Below are positions 1 to 8,561 of a stretch of DNA of 64,000 nucleotides, piece by piece. A program made the translations under genes and the position numbers. The DNA is from Microbacterium arabinogalactanolyticum (GTDB lineage Bacteria > Actinomycetota > Actinomycetes > Actinomycetales > Microbacteriaceae). Where the stretch lies: the NCBI RefSeq assembly GCF_030268005.1, contig NZ_BRZC01000007.1:728694-792693 (forward strand), read 5' to 3'. The stretch's first letter is position 1; each line of letters begins with the position of its first letter. The notes beneath the pieces were generated by a model. The model was not told the DNA's origin and did not search any database. It saw nothing but the letters and a program-made list of their open reading frames with translations.

Positions 1-586
1 CTGCCGCAGTCTGGAGGCGAAGTCCGTTCCGACGGGCTTCCGCGACGCCGGGCTCGAGGTGCTCGTGATCGACACGCGGGTCACGCACGCCCACTCCACC
101 GGCGGCTACCGGGAGCGCCGGGAGTCCTGCGAGCGGGGCGCGCAGCTGCTCGGCATCCGCTCCCTGCGCGACGCGAGCGTCTCCGACCTGCCGCGCGCGG
201 CCGAGATCATGGACGACGTCACGTTCCGCCGGGTGCGGCACATCGTCACCGAGAACCAGCGCGTGCTCGACACGGTCGCCGCCCTCACCGAGCAGGGGCC
301 GCAGGCGATCGGCGACCTCCTGGTCGCCTCGCACGCATCCATGCGCGACGACTTCGAGATCTCGGTCGCCGAGCTCGACACGGCAGTGGACACCGCGCTG
401 GCGAACGGCGCGATCGGCGCCCGGATGACCGGCGGTGGCTTCGGCGGAGCGGCGATCGCGCTGGTCTCGCACGCGGATCTGCAGCGGGTGTCGGATGCGG
501 TCGAGCGGGCGTTCGCGGATGCCGGCTTCACCGCGCCGCATATCTTCACGGTCTCGCCCTCCGAGGGCCCCCGCCGCGACGCCTGA
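1..586 (+). CDS. galK: Galactokinase, 3' part (5' end outside window)
   Basis: C-terminal part of a galactokinase, the GHMP-fold enzyme that phosphorylates galactose in the Leloir pathway in the cytoplasm. The reading frame is open from base 2, so the start lies upstream of the window. The visible part carries VIDTRVTHAHSTGGY, typical of galactokinase, and the third GHMP motif MTGGGFGGAAIALV near the C-terminus, which forms part of the ATP/substrate loop. It ends with TGA at 584-586. The next gene on the same strand is galE, which supports the assignment by pathway. Only the truncation by the window edge limits the call. Confidence 0.9.
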   Translation, partial: CRSLEAKSVPTGFRDAGLEVLVIDTRVTHAHSTGGYRERRESCERGAQLLGIRSLRDASVSDLPRAAEIMDDVTFRRVRHIVTENQRVLDTVAALTEQGPQAIGDLLVASHASMRDDFEISVAELDTAVDTALANGAIGARMTGGGFGGAAIALVSHADLQRVSDAVERAFADAGFTAPHIFTVSPSEGPRRDA

Positions 587-606
587 CCCCGCCCACGCGA
601 GATTCC

Positions 607-680
607 CGCCCCTGTTGGCCTACCTCGCCCCCGCTGATTTACGTGAATGAACAGGGGCGAAGTAGCTGAGCAGGGGCGAG
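607..680. repeat. Intergenic imperfect palindrome with two tandem units per arm
   Basis: Between galK and galE. A perfect 10-bp inverted repeat CGCCCCTGTT (607-616) / AACAGGGGCG (650-659) lies inside a longer imperfect palindrome running to about 680. Each arm holds two similar CAGGGGCGA-like units spaced about 20 bp. It may act as a galK terminator or attenuator before galE. The same architecture with different sequence occurs at 2302-2367 and 11479-11561. Confidence 0.55.
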
Positions 681-735
681 GACGATCACATTTGACACAA
701 TGGAACCCGCGCGTCCGCGCGACGGAAGGAGACCC

Positions 736-1713
736 ATGTCCTGGCTTGTCACCGGCGGTGCCGGCTACATAGGAGCGCACGTGGTGCGCGCACTGGCATC
801 CGCGGGTCTCACCCCGGTCGTACTGGACGACCTGTCCAGCGGGCGTCCGTCTTTCGTGCCCGAGGGCGTGACGCTGGTCGAGGGCAGCATCCTCGACCGC
901 GAGCTCATCGAGCGCACCCTGCGCGAGCACAATGCGGAGGGCGTGATCCACGTCGCGGGCTTCAAGTACGCCGGCGTCTCCGTGCAGCGCCCGCTGCACA
1001 CGTACGCGCAGAACGTGGAGGGCACCCGGGTGATCCTCGAGGCCATGGAGGCCGCGGGCGTCGCGAACATCGTGTTCTCCTCCAGCGCCGCCGTCTTCGG
1101 CACCCCCGACGTCGAGCTCGTCACCGAGGACACCGTCAAGCGGCCGGCCAGCCCGTACGGCGAGTCGAAGCTCATCGGCGAGTGGCTGCTGCACGACCAG
1201 GGCGTCGCGACGGCGACATCCGAGAAGCCCCTGCGGCACACCTCGCTGCGCTACTTCAACGTGGTCGGCTCCGCTGACCCGACGGTCTACGACGTGAGCC
1301 CGCACAACCTGTTCCCGATCGTGTTCGAGGCGCTGCTCGAGGGCCGCACCCCGCAGATCAACGGCGACGACTACGACACCCCCGATGGAACCAACGTGCG
1401 CGACTACGTGCACGTCGGCGACATCGCGGCCGCGCACGTCGTGGCCGCACAGCGCCTCGCCGCAGGCGAGTCGATCGAGCCCGCCTACAACCTCGGCTCG
1501 GGCGACGGGCTGAGCGTGAAGCAGATCATGGATGCCATGGTGCGCGTCACCGGCATCGACTTCGTCCCCGCGATCGGTCCGCGCCGCCCCGGCGACCCCG
1601 ACCGCATCGTCGCAGCTGGCGACCTCGCCGACCGCGACCTGGACTGGACGATGCGGTACACGGTCGACGAGATGGTGCGCTCGGGCTGGGAGGCCCGGCG
1701 CAACGCCGGCTGA
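736..1713 (+). CDS. galE: UDP-glucose 4-epimerase
   Basis: NAD-dependent epimerase of the extended SDR family that interconverts UDP-galactose and UDP-glucose. The N-terminal Rossmann motif TGGAGYIG is at residues 6-13, a serine-rich SSSAAVFG segment at about 116-123, and the catalytic YxxxK (YGESK) at 141-145. The length of 325 aa fits bacterial GalE. The start at 736 is chosen because GGAAGGAG precedes it at good spacing and the Rossmann strand begins at once; the upstream in-frame ATG at 700 would add 12 unlikely residues. A CACAAT -10-like box lies at about 696-701. It follows galK in the Leloir set and is followed by a GNAT gene 6 bp downstream. Confidence 0.93.
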   Translation: MSWLVTGGAGYIGAHVVRALASAGLTPVVLDDLSSGRPSFVPEGVTLVEGSILDRELIERTLREHNAEGVIHVAGFKYAGVSVQRPLHTYAQNVEGTRVILEAMEAAGVANIVFSSSAAVFGTPDVELVTEDTVKRPASPYGESKLIGEWLLHDQGVATATSEKPLRHTSLRYFNVVGSADPTVYDVSPHNLFPIVFEALLEGRTPQINGDDYDTPDGTNVRDYVHVGDIAAAHVVAAQRLAAGESIEPAYNLGSGDGLSVKQIMDAMVRVTGIDFVPAIGPRRPGDPDRIVAAGDLADRDLDWTMRYTVDEMVRSGWEARRNAG

Positions 1714-1719
1714 GCTCCG

Positions 1720-2253
1720 ATGGTCCTCGAGCTTCGCCCCGCGGCCGTCGCGGACGCCGACGGCATCGCCGAGGTGCACGTGCGCTCCTGGCAGGCGGCC
1801 TATCGCGGGCTGATGCCGCAGGAGGTGCTCGACGGCCTGTCCATCGCCGAGCGGGCCGCGAACTGGGCGCGCATCCTGGGCGAGACCGGGCGCGGATCGC
1901 AGACGCTCGTGGTGCTCGACGGTTCCCGGGTCGTGGGGTGGGCGAGCTTCGGCGACGCCAGGGATGCGGATGCCGATGGTGCCGGCTCAGCGGTCGGCAC
2001 CGGCGAACTGTGGGGCATCTACGCGCACCCCGACGCCTGGTCCACCGGCGTCGGGCACCTGCTGATCTCCGCCGTCGAGGACGCCCTGCGGGAGGCCGGT
2101 CATGAGACCGCGTACCTGTGGGTGCTCGCGGGCAACGACCGGGCATCCGGCTTCTATGAGCGCCACGGCTGGCACGCCGACGGCGCGAGCAAGGTCGACG
2201 AGCGCCCGGGCCTCGTGCTCAACGAGCTCCGCCACGTGAAGCGCCTGGCCTGA
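1720..2253 (+). CDS. GNAT family N-acetyltransferase
   Basis: 177-residue single-domain GNAT protein that should transfer an acetyl group from acetyl-CoA to an unknown amine. It shows the N-terminal LRPAAVADADGIAEVHVRSW segment, a central ELWGIYAHPDAWSTGVGHLL region matching the acetyl-CoA loop, and the C-terminal NDRASGFYERHGW signature. It starts 6 bp after galE and is probably co-transcribed, although no metabolic link to galactose is evident. A second GNAT of the same subgroup lies at 45875-46381. The substrate cannot be read from the sequence. Confidence 0.85.
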   Translation: MVLELRPAAVADADGIAEVHVRSWQAAYRGLMPQEVLDGLSIAERAANWARILGETGRGSQTLVVLDGSRVVGWASFGDARDADADGAGSAVGTGELWGIYAHPDAWSTGVGHLLISAVEDALREAGHETAYLWVLAGNDRASGFYERHGWHADGASKVDERPGLVLNELRHVKRLA

Positions 2254-2301
2254 AGCACCGCGCCGGCGTCTATCGGCCCACCACAACCCGCGCGCCCGGA
2301 C

Positions 2302-2367
2302 ACAGGAGGATTGCTGAGCACAGGAGAATTCCAGTCCGGAATGTCCTGTTCTCAGTAATCCCCCTGT
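2302..2367. terminator. Long hairpin between convergent genes; double-repeat palindrome
   Basis: Inverted repeat with 24-bp arms (2302-2325 and 2344-2367) and only three mismatches, followed by TTTT on the + strand. Each arm contains ACAGGA-type units about 18 bp apart. It sits between the + strand GNAT gene and the - strand aldehyde dehydrogenase, so a bidirectional terminator is the natural reading. The architecture matches the elements at 607-680 and 11479-11561. Confidence 0.7.
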
Positions 2368-2416
2368 TTTCGGAGACTCCCGGGTGGCGGCGCCGCCGGG
2401 CAGCGCACCCGCCCGC

Positions 2417-3847
2417 TCAGTCCAGCGCGGTCATCACGTGCTTGATGCGCGTGTAGTCGTCGAAGCCGTACTGCGACAGGTCCTTGCCGTAGCCGGAGTG
2501 CTTGAAGCCGCCGTGCGGCATGTCGGACACGAAGGGGATGTGGGTGTTCACCCACACGCACCCGAAGTCCAGGTCGCGGGTGAATCGCAGGGCGCGGCCG
2601 TGGTCGCGGGTCCACACGGATGCCGCCAGCGCGTACCGCACGCCGTTCGCCATCGCGAGCGCCTCGTCGTCGGTCTCGAAGGACTGCACGGTCAGCAGCG
2701 GGCCGAACACCTCGTCCTGCACGGCCTCGTCATCCTGCCGCATGCCCGAGACGATGGTCGGCTCGAAGAAGTACCCGCGCTCGCCCTGCCGGCGGCCGCC
2801 GGTCTCGATCCTCGCGTGCGCGGGGAGGCGATCGACGAAGCCCTGCACCTGCGCGAGCTGCGCGGCGCTGGAGAGCGGCCCGAAGAACACGCCCTCCTCG
2901 TGCGGGCCGCCGGTGCGGGCGTGCGTGCGCGTGCGGTCCACCAGCATCCGCACCAGTTCGTCATGCACCGAGGAGTGCACGAGCACGCGGGTCGCGGCCG
3001 TGCAGTCCTGCCCGGCGTTGAAGAACGCCGCTGCCACGATCCCCTCCGCGGCCTTCTGCAGCAGGGCGTCAGAGAAGACCACGGCGGGCGCCTTGCCGCC
3101 CAGCTCCAGATGCACGCGCTTCAGATCGTTCGCGGCTGATGAGGCGACCGCCATGCCCGCGCGCACCGATCCGGTGATCGCCACCATCTGCGGCACGGGA
3201 TGCGCGACCAGCGTCGCCCCGGTCTCCCGCGCCCCGAGCACGACGTTCAGCGTGCCTGCCGGGGTGTGCTCGGCGACGATCTCGGCGAGCAGCAGCGTGG
3301 AGCGCGGGGTGGACTCGGCGGGCTTGAGCACCACCGTGTTGCCTGCGGCGAGCGCCGGGGCGATCTTCCACACCGCCATGTTCAGCGGGTAGTTCCAGGG
3401 CGTGACCTGCCCGATCACCCCGATCGGCTCGCGCCGCACGTAGGAGGTGTGTCCGGCGAGGTACTCCCCGGCGGCTCGCCCCTCCAGACTGCGGGCGGCC
3501 CCGGCGAAGAAGCGCAGCTGGTCGACGGACTGCTCGATCTCGTCGGCAACGAGCGTGGCGCGCGGTTTTCCGGTGTCCTGCGACTCCAGGTCGGCGAACT
3601 CCTCGGCCCGCGCGGCCATGGCATCCGCGATCCGGAACAGCGCGAGCTGGCGCTCGGCCGGCGTCGTGTCGCGCCAGATCGTGAACGCTGCAGCGGCGGC
3701 CGCGTAGGCGGCGTCCAGGTCATCCGCGTCGGAGAGGGGGATACTGCCGTCGACCTCGCCGGTCGCGGGGTCGATGAGGTCGAGGGTGCCGGTGCCGTGG
3801 GCATCCCGGAAGGACCCACCGATGTGGTTCTGCAGCGTCGTCAGCAT
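2417..3847 (-). CDS. patD: Aldehyde dehydrogenase, probable gamma-aminobutyraldehyde dehydrogenase
   Basis: NAD-dependent aldehyde dehydrogenase of 476 aa. It has the VTPWNYPLNM cofactor segment, the catalytic Glu in HLELGGKAP and the catalytic Cys in FFNAGQDCTAA. The C-terminal stretch NTHIPFVSDMPHGGFKHSGY is typical of the gamma-aminobutyraldehyde dehydrogenase subgroup, which oxidises 4-aminobutanal to GABA in putrescine breakdown. It is divergent from an Lrp/AsnC regulator and a glutamylputrescine-oxidase-like flavoenzyme, which supports a polyamine role. Other betaine-aldehyde-type substrates are possible. Family membership is certain, the exact substrate less so. Confidence 0.85.
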   Translation of the reverse strand: MLTTLQNHIGGSFRDAHGTGTLDLIDPATGEVDGSIPLSDADDLDAAYAAAAAAFTIWRDTTPAERQLALFRIADAMAARAEEFADLESQDTGKPRATLVADEIEQSVDQLRFFAGAARSLEGRAAGEYLAGHTSYVRREPIGVIGQVTPWNYPLNMAVWKIAPALAAGNTVVLKPAESTPRSTLLLAEIVAEHTPAGTLNVVLGARETGATLVAHPVPQMVAITGSVRAGMAVASSAANDLKRVHLELGGKAPAVVFSDALLQKAAEGIVAAAFFNAGQDCTAATRVLVHSSVHDELVRMLVDRTRTHARTGGPHEEGVFFGPLSSAAQLAQVQGFVDRLPAHARIETGGRRQGERGYFFEPTIVSGMRQDDEAVQDEVFGPLLTVQSFETDDEALAMANGVRYALAASVWTRDHGRALRFTRDLDFGCVWVNTHIPFVSDMPHGGFKHSGYGKDLSQYGFDDYTRIKHVMTALD

Positions 3848-3946
3848 GCCGACACTCTACTCATGCGAATGCGGAATCAGAAGAAAACTTCGCCCTAGAC
3901 AATGGATTCGGTTGATTCGGTATTCATATAGTGTCAGAATCAGCAC
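3848..3946. promoter_or_regulatory. Divergent promoter region with probable Lrp operator
   Basis: AT-richer 99-bp spacer between the divergent aldehyde dehydrogenase and Lrp/AsnC genes. GATTCGGT occurs twice in tandem from about 3905, and TGATTC (3913-3918) is mirrored by GAATCA (3937-3942). A TATAGT box at 3927-3932 would start the Lrp transcript only a few nt before its ATG. The repeated GATTC half-sites suggest autoregulation and co-control of both sides, which is an inference. Confidence 0.45.
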
Positions 3947-4414
3947 ATGAGCGACAAGATGAAGAGCGTGGCGCTGGACGACGTCTCCAAGCGGATCATC
4001 GAACTGCTGCAGCAGGACGGCCGGCGCCCCTACGCCGAGATCGGCCGTGCGGTCGGTCTCAGCGAGGCGGCCGTCCGCCAGCGCGTGCAGCGGCTGACGG
4101 ATGCCGGAGTCATGCAGATCGTAGCGGTCACCGATCCCCGTCAGCTCGGCTTCGCACGGATGGCGATGATCGGCATCCGCACCGCAGGGGATCCGCGCGA
4201 GGTCGCCGAGGCGGTGAAGGCGTTCGACGAGATCGCCTACGTGGTCGTGACGCTGGGCACCTTCGACGTGCTCGCCGAGGCGATCTGCGAGACCGATGAG
4301 GACCTGCTCGAGCTCGTCAGCAACCGCGTGCGCGCCATCCCGGGCGTCACGCACACCGAGAGCCTCATCTACGCGGGCCTTCACAAGGACTTCTACAACT
4401 GGGGCACGCGCTGA
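3947..4414 (+). CDS. Lrp/AsnC family transcriptional regulator
   Basis: 155-residue regulator. The N-terminal winged HTH (VSKRIIELLQQDGRRPYAEI then VGLSEAAVRQRVQRL, about residues 10-50) matches the AsnC-type DNA-binding domain, followed by the RAM effector-binding domain (AFDEIAYVVVTLGTFDVLAE, then TESLIYAGLHKDFYNWG). Such proteins sense amino acids or amines. It lies between patD (divergent) and the flavoenzyme gene, whose ATG overlaps its stop region by one base, so it probably controls this amine-catabolic cluster. The ATG at 3959 is an alternative start; no strong ribosome-binding site supports either. Confidence 0.9.
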   Translation: MSDKMKSVALDDVSKRIIELLQQDGRRPYAEIGRAVGLSEAAVRQRVQRLTDAGVMQIVAVTDPRQLGFARMAMIGIRTAGDPREVAEAVKAFDEIAYVVVTLGTFDVLAEAICETDEDLLELVSNRVRAIPGVTHTESLIYAGLHKDFYNWGTR

Positions 4415-5811
4415 TGGGCACCACCGTCTTCGAACGGTTCCGACCCGCGGATGCGGCGATCACCGCATCACTGCGGGACGCGAAGCACGCGCCGTTCTGG
4501 CTCGACGACGTCGAGCGTCCCTCCTACCCGGCACTCACGGGCGCCGCGCAGGCCGACCTCGTCGTCGTCGGAGGCGGGTACGTCGGTCTGTGGACCGCCG
4601 TGCGCGCCAAGGAACGCGATCCGCAGCGCTCGGTCATCGTGCTCGAGGCCGCGCGCGTCGGCTGGGCGGCGTCAGGCCGCAATGGCGGGTTCTGCGAGGC
4701 GAGCCTGACGCACGGCTACGAGAACGGCCTGAGCCGCTGGCCCGAGGAGATCGAGCAGCTCGAGCGCCTGGGCCTGGAGAACCTCGACGGCATCGAGCAG
4801 ACCGTGCAGCGGTACGGCATGGATGTGGACTGGGAGCGCACCGGCCAGCTGGCGATCGCGACCGAGCCGCACCAGATCGAGTGGCTGGAGGGCGACGGCT
4901 TCCTCGACCAGGATGCCGTGCGCTCCGAGGTGCACTCCCCCACCTACCTCGCCGGCAACTGGGACCGTGAAGGCTGCGCCATGGTGCATCCGGCGAAGCT
5001 CGCCATCGAGCTGGCCCGGGTGGCCGTCGAGCTGGGCGTCGTGATCCACGAGCAGAGCCGGGTGACCGGCATCTCGGGCAACGGCCGTCAGACCGTGACC
5101 GTCGCCGGCGGCGCGACGGTGACCGCCGACCATGTGGCGCTCGCGACCAACGTCTTCCCCTCGCTGCTCAAGCGCAACCGTCTGATGACCGTCCCGGTGT
5201 ACGACTACGCGCTGATGACCGAGCCGCTCACCGCCGAGCAGTACGACGCGATCGGCTGGAGGAACCGGCAGGGTCTGGCCGACAGCGCCAACCAGTTCCA
5301 CTACTACCGGCTCAGCGCGGACAACCGCATCCTGTTCGGCGGCTACGACGCCATCTACCACTTCGGCGGCAAGGTGCGCGCCGAGTACGAGGAGCGGCCC
5401 GAGTCGTACCGCCGGCTCGCCTCGCACTTCTTCACGACCTTCCCCCAGCTGGAGGGGCTGAGGTTCACGCACCGCTGGGCCGGCGCGATCGACTCGTGCA
5501 GCCGGTTCTGCGCGTTCTACGGCACTGCCCGCGGCGGGCGCGTCGCCTATGCGACCGGATTCACCGGACTCGGCGTCGGCGCCAGCCGGTTCGGCGCCGA
5601 CGTCATGCTCGACAAGCTGGCCGGGATGGAGACCGAGCGCACGCGGCTGAAGATGGTGCGCACCAAGCCCATCCCGTTCCCGCCCGAGCCGGCCGCGTCG
5701 ATCGGCGTCAACCTCGTCCGCGCATCGATGGATCGCGCCGACCACAACGAGGGCAGGCGCGACCTGCTGCTGAAGACGCTCGACGCCGTCGGCATGGGCT
5801 TCGACTCGTGA
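4414..5811 (+). CDS. FAD-dependent amine oxidoreductase, gamma-glutamylputrescine oxidase-like
   Basis: 465-residue flavoprotein of the DAO family. The ADP-binding motif VVVGGGYVGLWTA lies around residues 49-61, followed by a second flavin motif VGWAASGRNGGFC. The C-terminal part has RFTHRWAGAIDSCSRFCAFYG and a glycine-rich FTGLGVGASRFGAD segment that closes the FAD site. The family oxidises N-gamma-glutamylputrescine or related secondary amines, releasing ammonia or aldehyde and hydrogen peroxide. It follows the Lrp gene directly and overlaps the cupin gene by GTGA. With patD opposite, a putrescine/polyamine route is the best guess. Confidence 0.82.
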   Translation: MGTTVFERFRPADAAITASLRDAKHAPFWLDDVERPSYPALTGAAQADLVVVGGGYVGLWTAVRAKERDPQRSVIVLEAARVGWAASGRNGGFCEASLTHGYENGLSRWPEEIEQLERLGLENLDGIEQTVQRYGMDVDWERTGQLAIATEPHQIEWLEGDGFLDQDAVRSEVHSPTYLAGNWDREGCAMVHPAKLAIELARVAVELGVVIHEQSRVTGISGNGRQTVTVAGGATVTADHVALATNVFPSLLKRNRLMTVPVYDYALMTEPLTAEQYDAIGWRNRQGLADSANQFHYYRLSADNRILFGGYDAIYHFGGKVRAEYEERPESYRRLASHFFTTFPQLEGLRFTHRWAGAIDSCSRFCAFYGTARGGRVAYATGFTGLGVGASRFGADVMLDKLAGMETERTRLKMVRTKPIPFPPEPAASIGVNLVRASMDRADHNEGRRDLLLKTLDAVGMGFDS

Positions 5812-6164
5812 GCGCGCTTCCGCTGGAGGTCGCGGGCGTCGTGACGGATGCTCTGTCGCCGGCGCTTCCGCACGGGCCGCTGCCTGCGGACGTGGTGCGC
5901 GAGGGCGCTCCCGGCACCGGCATCCGCGTGCTCGGCGCCTTCCGCGATGTGGAGCTCGGCATCTGGGAGATGAGCGAGGGCGCTGCCGTCGACACCGAGG
6001 CCGACGAGGTGTTCATCGTGCTGTCCGGCGCCGCGCGCGTCGACTTCATCGCACCGGCGCTGCCCTCGATCGAGGTGCGGACGGGGTCCGTCGTGCGGCT
6101 GACCGAGGGCATGCGCACCCTGTGGACCGTGCACGAGACCCTGCGCAAGGTGTACGTGGCCTGA
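5808..6164 (+). CDS. Small cupin-domain protein
   Basis: 118-residue single cupin, with GIWEMSEGAAVDTEADEVFI and GSVVRLTEGMRTLWTVHETL as its two half-barrel motifs, close to the ureidoglycine-aminohydrolase-like (Cupin_3) group. It begins at a GTG overlapping the stop of the flavoenzyme by 4 bp, so the two are translationally coupled. Small cupins of this type commonly follow glutamylputrescine-oxidase-like genes in actinobacteria, but their role is unproven. The frame stays open well upstream of 5808, but that part lies over the flavoenzyme gene and is not coding. Confidence 0.75.
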   Translation: MSALPLEVAGVVTDALSPALPHGPLPADVVREGAPGTGIRVLGAFRDVELGIWEMSEGAAVDTEADEVFIVLSGAARVDFIAPALPSIEVRTGSVVRLTEGMRTLWTVHETLRKVYVA

Positions 6165-6168
6165 CGCC

Positions 6169-6197
6169 TTCCGAAGCGGAGGGTGCGGAGGTATGCT
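6169..6197 (+). promoter_or_regulatory. Sigma70-type promoter candidate for the VOC gene
   Basis: TTCCGA (6169-6174), a 17-bp spacer, then TATGCT (6192-6197), directly after the cupin stop. It would give a leader of about 85 nt before the VOC gene. Confidence 0.45.
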
Positions 6198-6287
6198 CAC
6201 AGCGGGGACCTCGTCCGCGCGCCCAAGCGGCGCGGCGTTGTGCTGGGCCGACGCGAGGATGACAACACCCCGGAGCTGGGGCTCATC

Positions 6288-6713
6288 ATGTTCGAGAAAC
6301 TCAGGGCGACGGCCGTCCTTCCGGCGACAGACCTCGATCGCGCCAAGCGCTGGTGGCACGACGTGCTGGATCGCGACCCGGTCTACACGGACGCCGAATC
6401 TCAGAACCTGTTCTACGACGTCGGCGGCGCGGTGGTGCTGGTGTACCGCACCGATTTCGCGGGCACGGCGAAGAACACCGCCATCAACCTCGCGACCGAC
6501 GACCTGGATCGCGATGTGGCGGCGCTGCGGGAACGCGGCGTCGAGTTCCACGAGTACGACTTCCCGGGACTCAAGACCGTAGACGGGATCGCGGATCTCG
6601 GCAGTGAACGCGGAGCGTGGTTCAGCGACAGCGAGGAGAACATCTTCGCCCTCGGCCAGCCATCGCCCGAGATGATGGAGCGCGTGATGGGCGGGACGCG
6701 CACCGACGGGTGA
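6288..6713 (+). CDS. VOC (glyoxalase/bleomycin-resistance fold) protein
   Basis: 141-residue VOC superfamily protein. It has the opening pattern LRATAVLPATDLDRAKRWWHDVL, a central GGAVVLVYRTDFAGTAKNTA strand and the closing GAWFSDSEENIFALGQ. Such small metal-binding proteins act as lyases, isomerases or antibiotic binders, and the substrate here is unknown. The ATG at 6288 is preferred over an upstream ATG at 6183 because the VOC fold begins there and GGAG lies about 10 bases upstream. The upstream in-frame extension reads as non-homologous sequence. Confidence 0.8.
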   Translation: MFEKLRATAVLPATDLDRAKRWWHDVLDRDPVYTDAESQNLFYDVGGAVVLVYRTDFAGTAKNTAINLATDDLDRDVAALRERGVEFHEYDFPGLKTVDGIADLGSERGAWFSDSEENIFALGQPSPEMMERVMGGTRTDG

Positions 6714-6844
6714 GGCCGACCCGCGCACGGCGGTCGGCGGCCTGGTCGCCGGCGCCACCGATTTCGAGCAGTTCAGCGCAGGCTGAACAGCGAATCACGG
6801 CCTGCTGGGGCGCCCGGACCGCGATGAACGGCTGAGCGCCGAGC

Positions 6845-6891
6845 GGCCAGCTGACGATCCCCCGAAACTGTCCTGGGAGATCGTCAGCGGC
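6845..6891 (-). terminator. Hairpin at the 3' end of the PucR gene
   Basis: GCTGACGATC on the left arm pairs with GATCGTCAGC on the right, extended by CCC/GGG and an outer GGCC/GGCC pair with one bulge. It overlaps the PucR stop codon and lies between convergent genes. No U-run follows. Confidence 0.5.
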
Positions 6892-8458
6892 CGGAGGCCA
6901 GCAGCGCCAGGTGCAGGGCCGAGAGGGTCTCGCCGTCGTCGAGGTCGGCGCCCAGCAGGTCGGCGATCAGCGCGATGCGCTGGTAGAACACCGACCGCGA
7001 GAGATGAGAGGCTGCTGCCGCGGCCGTGCGGCTGCCGGGATGCGAGACGACCGCGCGCAGCACCCGCACCAGGTCGCCGTCGTGCTGCTCGTCGTGGCGG
7101 ATGAGCGGGGCCAGCATGCGCTCGCTGTGCTCCTGCAGGCGGTGGTCGTCGCCGAGCTCGGTGACCAGCCGGGTCAGCGGACGGTCGTCGACCCGGCGCA
7201 CCTCCCCTGCGCTCAGTCGAGCCGCGAGCAGTCGGGTCGGGCGCACGGAGGCCAGCAGCTCGGCGACCGTCGCGACGTCCGGCCCCACGGCGAGCCCGAC
7301 GCCGGATGCCTCGGATGCCCGGCGCAGCAGGGCGGCTGCGAGCGAGACGGATGCCGAGACCAGCACGACGCCGTCGCCGCCGTGCACCGCCCCCAGCGCG
7401 CGGACGTCGAGATCGCGGCCTGAGGTCGACGCGCCACCTGTACTCGCTGCGCCGATCGCCGCGACCAGCGCACTGACATCCGCGGCATCCGCTCCCGCCG
7501 CGATCAGCACGCTGAGCACGCGCCCCCGCACCGGCAGTCCCGCCGCGTGAAGCCGGGCCGCCACATCGTCCGCGCCGGTGTGCCGCCCGTTCACGACCGC
7601 GTCGACGAGCTCGCGGGCCGGCAGCTCCGCCCACGCCTCCGGGCCGTCGGCCAGGCGCGCGAGCGCCAGCGCGGTCGCCGCGAGCTCGAGCACGGTCGTG
7701 CGCCCGGCGGGGTGCGCGGGCCCCGGCAGTGCCACCAGCGTCCCCCAGCGCACCCCTCGCGCCTCGACGGGCACGGCGAGGAGGCCGTCGCCGATGCGGG
7801 AGCGCGCCGGCCAGTCCGTCAGCACGACGGATACCGTGGCATCCCGCATGTCGGCGGTCACCACCTCGCGCCCGAGGGTCTCGAGCACCACCGGCGCCCC
7901 CAGCACCCGCGCGGTCTCGCGCACGACGGTGTCGGCGGGAGCCCCGCGCAGGGTGAGCCCGGTGAACAGCTCGTGCAGGCTCTGGCGCTCCTGCAGCGCC
8001 TCCAGCTGACCGGCGATGATCCGGCGGTGCACGGCCTCGGTGACGGCGACGAACTTGACCACCTGCTCCAGCGCGATCAGCGCCAGCCCGCGCGACCGGC
8101 ACGCCGCGACCAGCGCCGGAGGCGCCACCGGGAAGCGCGCGCCCAGCTCCATCACGATGCCCGCGATGCCGGCATCCGCCAGGCTGTCGACCACGCCCCG
8201 CAGCGCGGCATCCGCACCCGGCCATCCCGCCGCGGTGGTGAGGAGCAGCTCGCCGCCGTCCAGCAGCTGCGCCACCTGATCGCTGTCGGAGACGTGCACC
8301 CAGCGCACCGGTGCGTCCAGCGCATCGCCGCCGACGAGCACCTGCGGGTCGCCGCGCAGCAGCACCTCAGCGTCGAGGACATCGCGTACGCGTGGCAGCG
8401 CGGCAGCATCCGGACGATCTGTCCGATTGTCGGCGAAGTCCTGACGATCTGCGGGCAT
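6884..8458 (-). CDS. PucR family transcriptional regulator
   Basis: 524-residue regulator. The N-terminal PucR domain (VRDVLDAEVLLRGDPQVLVG, then HVSDSDQVAQLLDGGELLLT) is about residues 20-140. A GGDEF-like/CdaR central region follows, and a C-terminal HTH of the PucR type (ASHLSRSVFYQRIALIADLLG, then LHLALLAS) ends the protein. PucR-family members control purine, polyamine or amino-acid catabolic genes. It is divergent from the acylating aldehyde dehydrogenase and aminotransferase genes across a 103-bp spacer, its most likely targets. The start at 8458 is chosen at the beginning of homology; the frame is open much further upstream over the divergent gene. Confidence 0.88.
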   Translation of the reverse strand: MPADRQDFADNRTDRPDAAALPRVRDVLDAEVLLRGDPQVLVGGDALDAPVRWVHVSDSDQVAQLLDGGELLLTTAAGWPGADAALRGVVDSLADAGIAGIVMELGARFPVAPPALVAACRSRGLALIALEQVVKFVAVTEAVHRRIIAGQLEALQERQSLHELFTGLTLRGAPADTVVRETARVLGAPVVLETLGREVVTADMRDATVSVVLTDWPARSRIGDGLLAVPVEARGVRWGTLVALPGPAHPAGRTTVLELAATALALARLADGPEAWAELPARELVDAVVNGRHTGADDVAARLHAAGLPVRGRVLSVLIAAGADAADVSALVAAIGAASTGGASTSGRDLDVRALGAVHGGDGVVLVSASVSLAAALLRRASEASGVGLAVGPDVATVAELLASVRPTRLLAARLSAGEVRRVDDRPLTRLVTELGDDHRLQEHSERMLAPLIRHDEQHDGDLVRVLRAVVSHPGSRTAAAAASHLSRSVFYQRIALIADLLGADLDDGETLSALHLALLASGR

Positions 8459-8561
8459 GACGTCAGTCTCGCCGCTGTCAGCATGGGAAGCAAGCCGCCG
8501 GTCATTCTGTGCGGCCACCCGACGAGCACAACGTCCACGAACTCTCGATGAGGAGCATCCT
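8459..8561. promoter_or_regulatory. Divergent spacer between PucR and mmsA-like genes
   Basis: 103-bp spacer that must hold promoters for both directions. GAGGAG at about 8550 is the ribosome-binding site of the rightward gene. No strong palindrome was found, so no operator is assigned. Confidence 0.35.

Noticed and set aside
106..1779. 557-aa open frame on the - strand over galK/galE
   Set aside because: Arg/His-rich composition with no family likeness; it is an antisense shadow of two well-supported genes in high-GC DNA.
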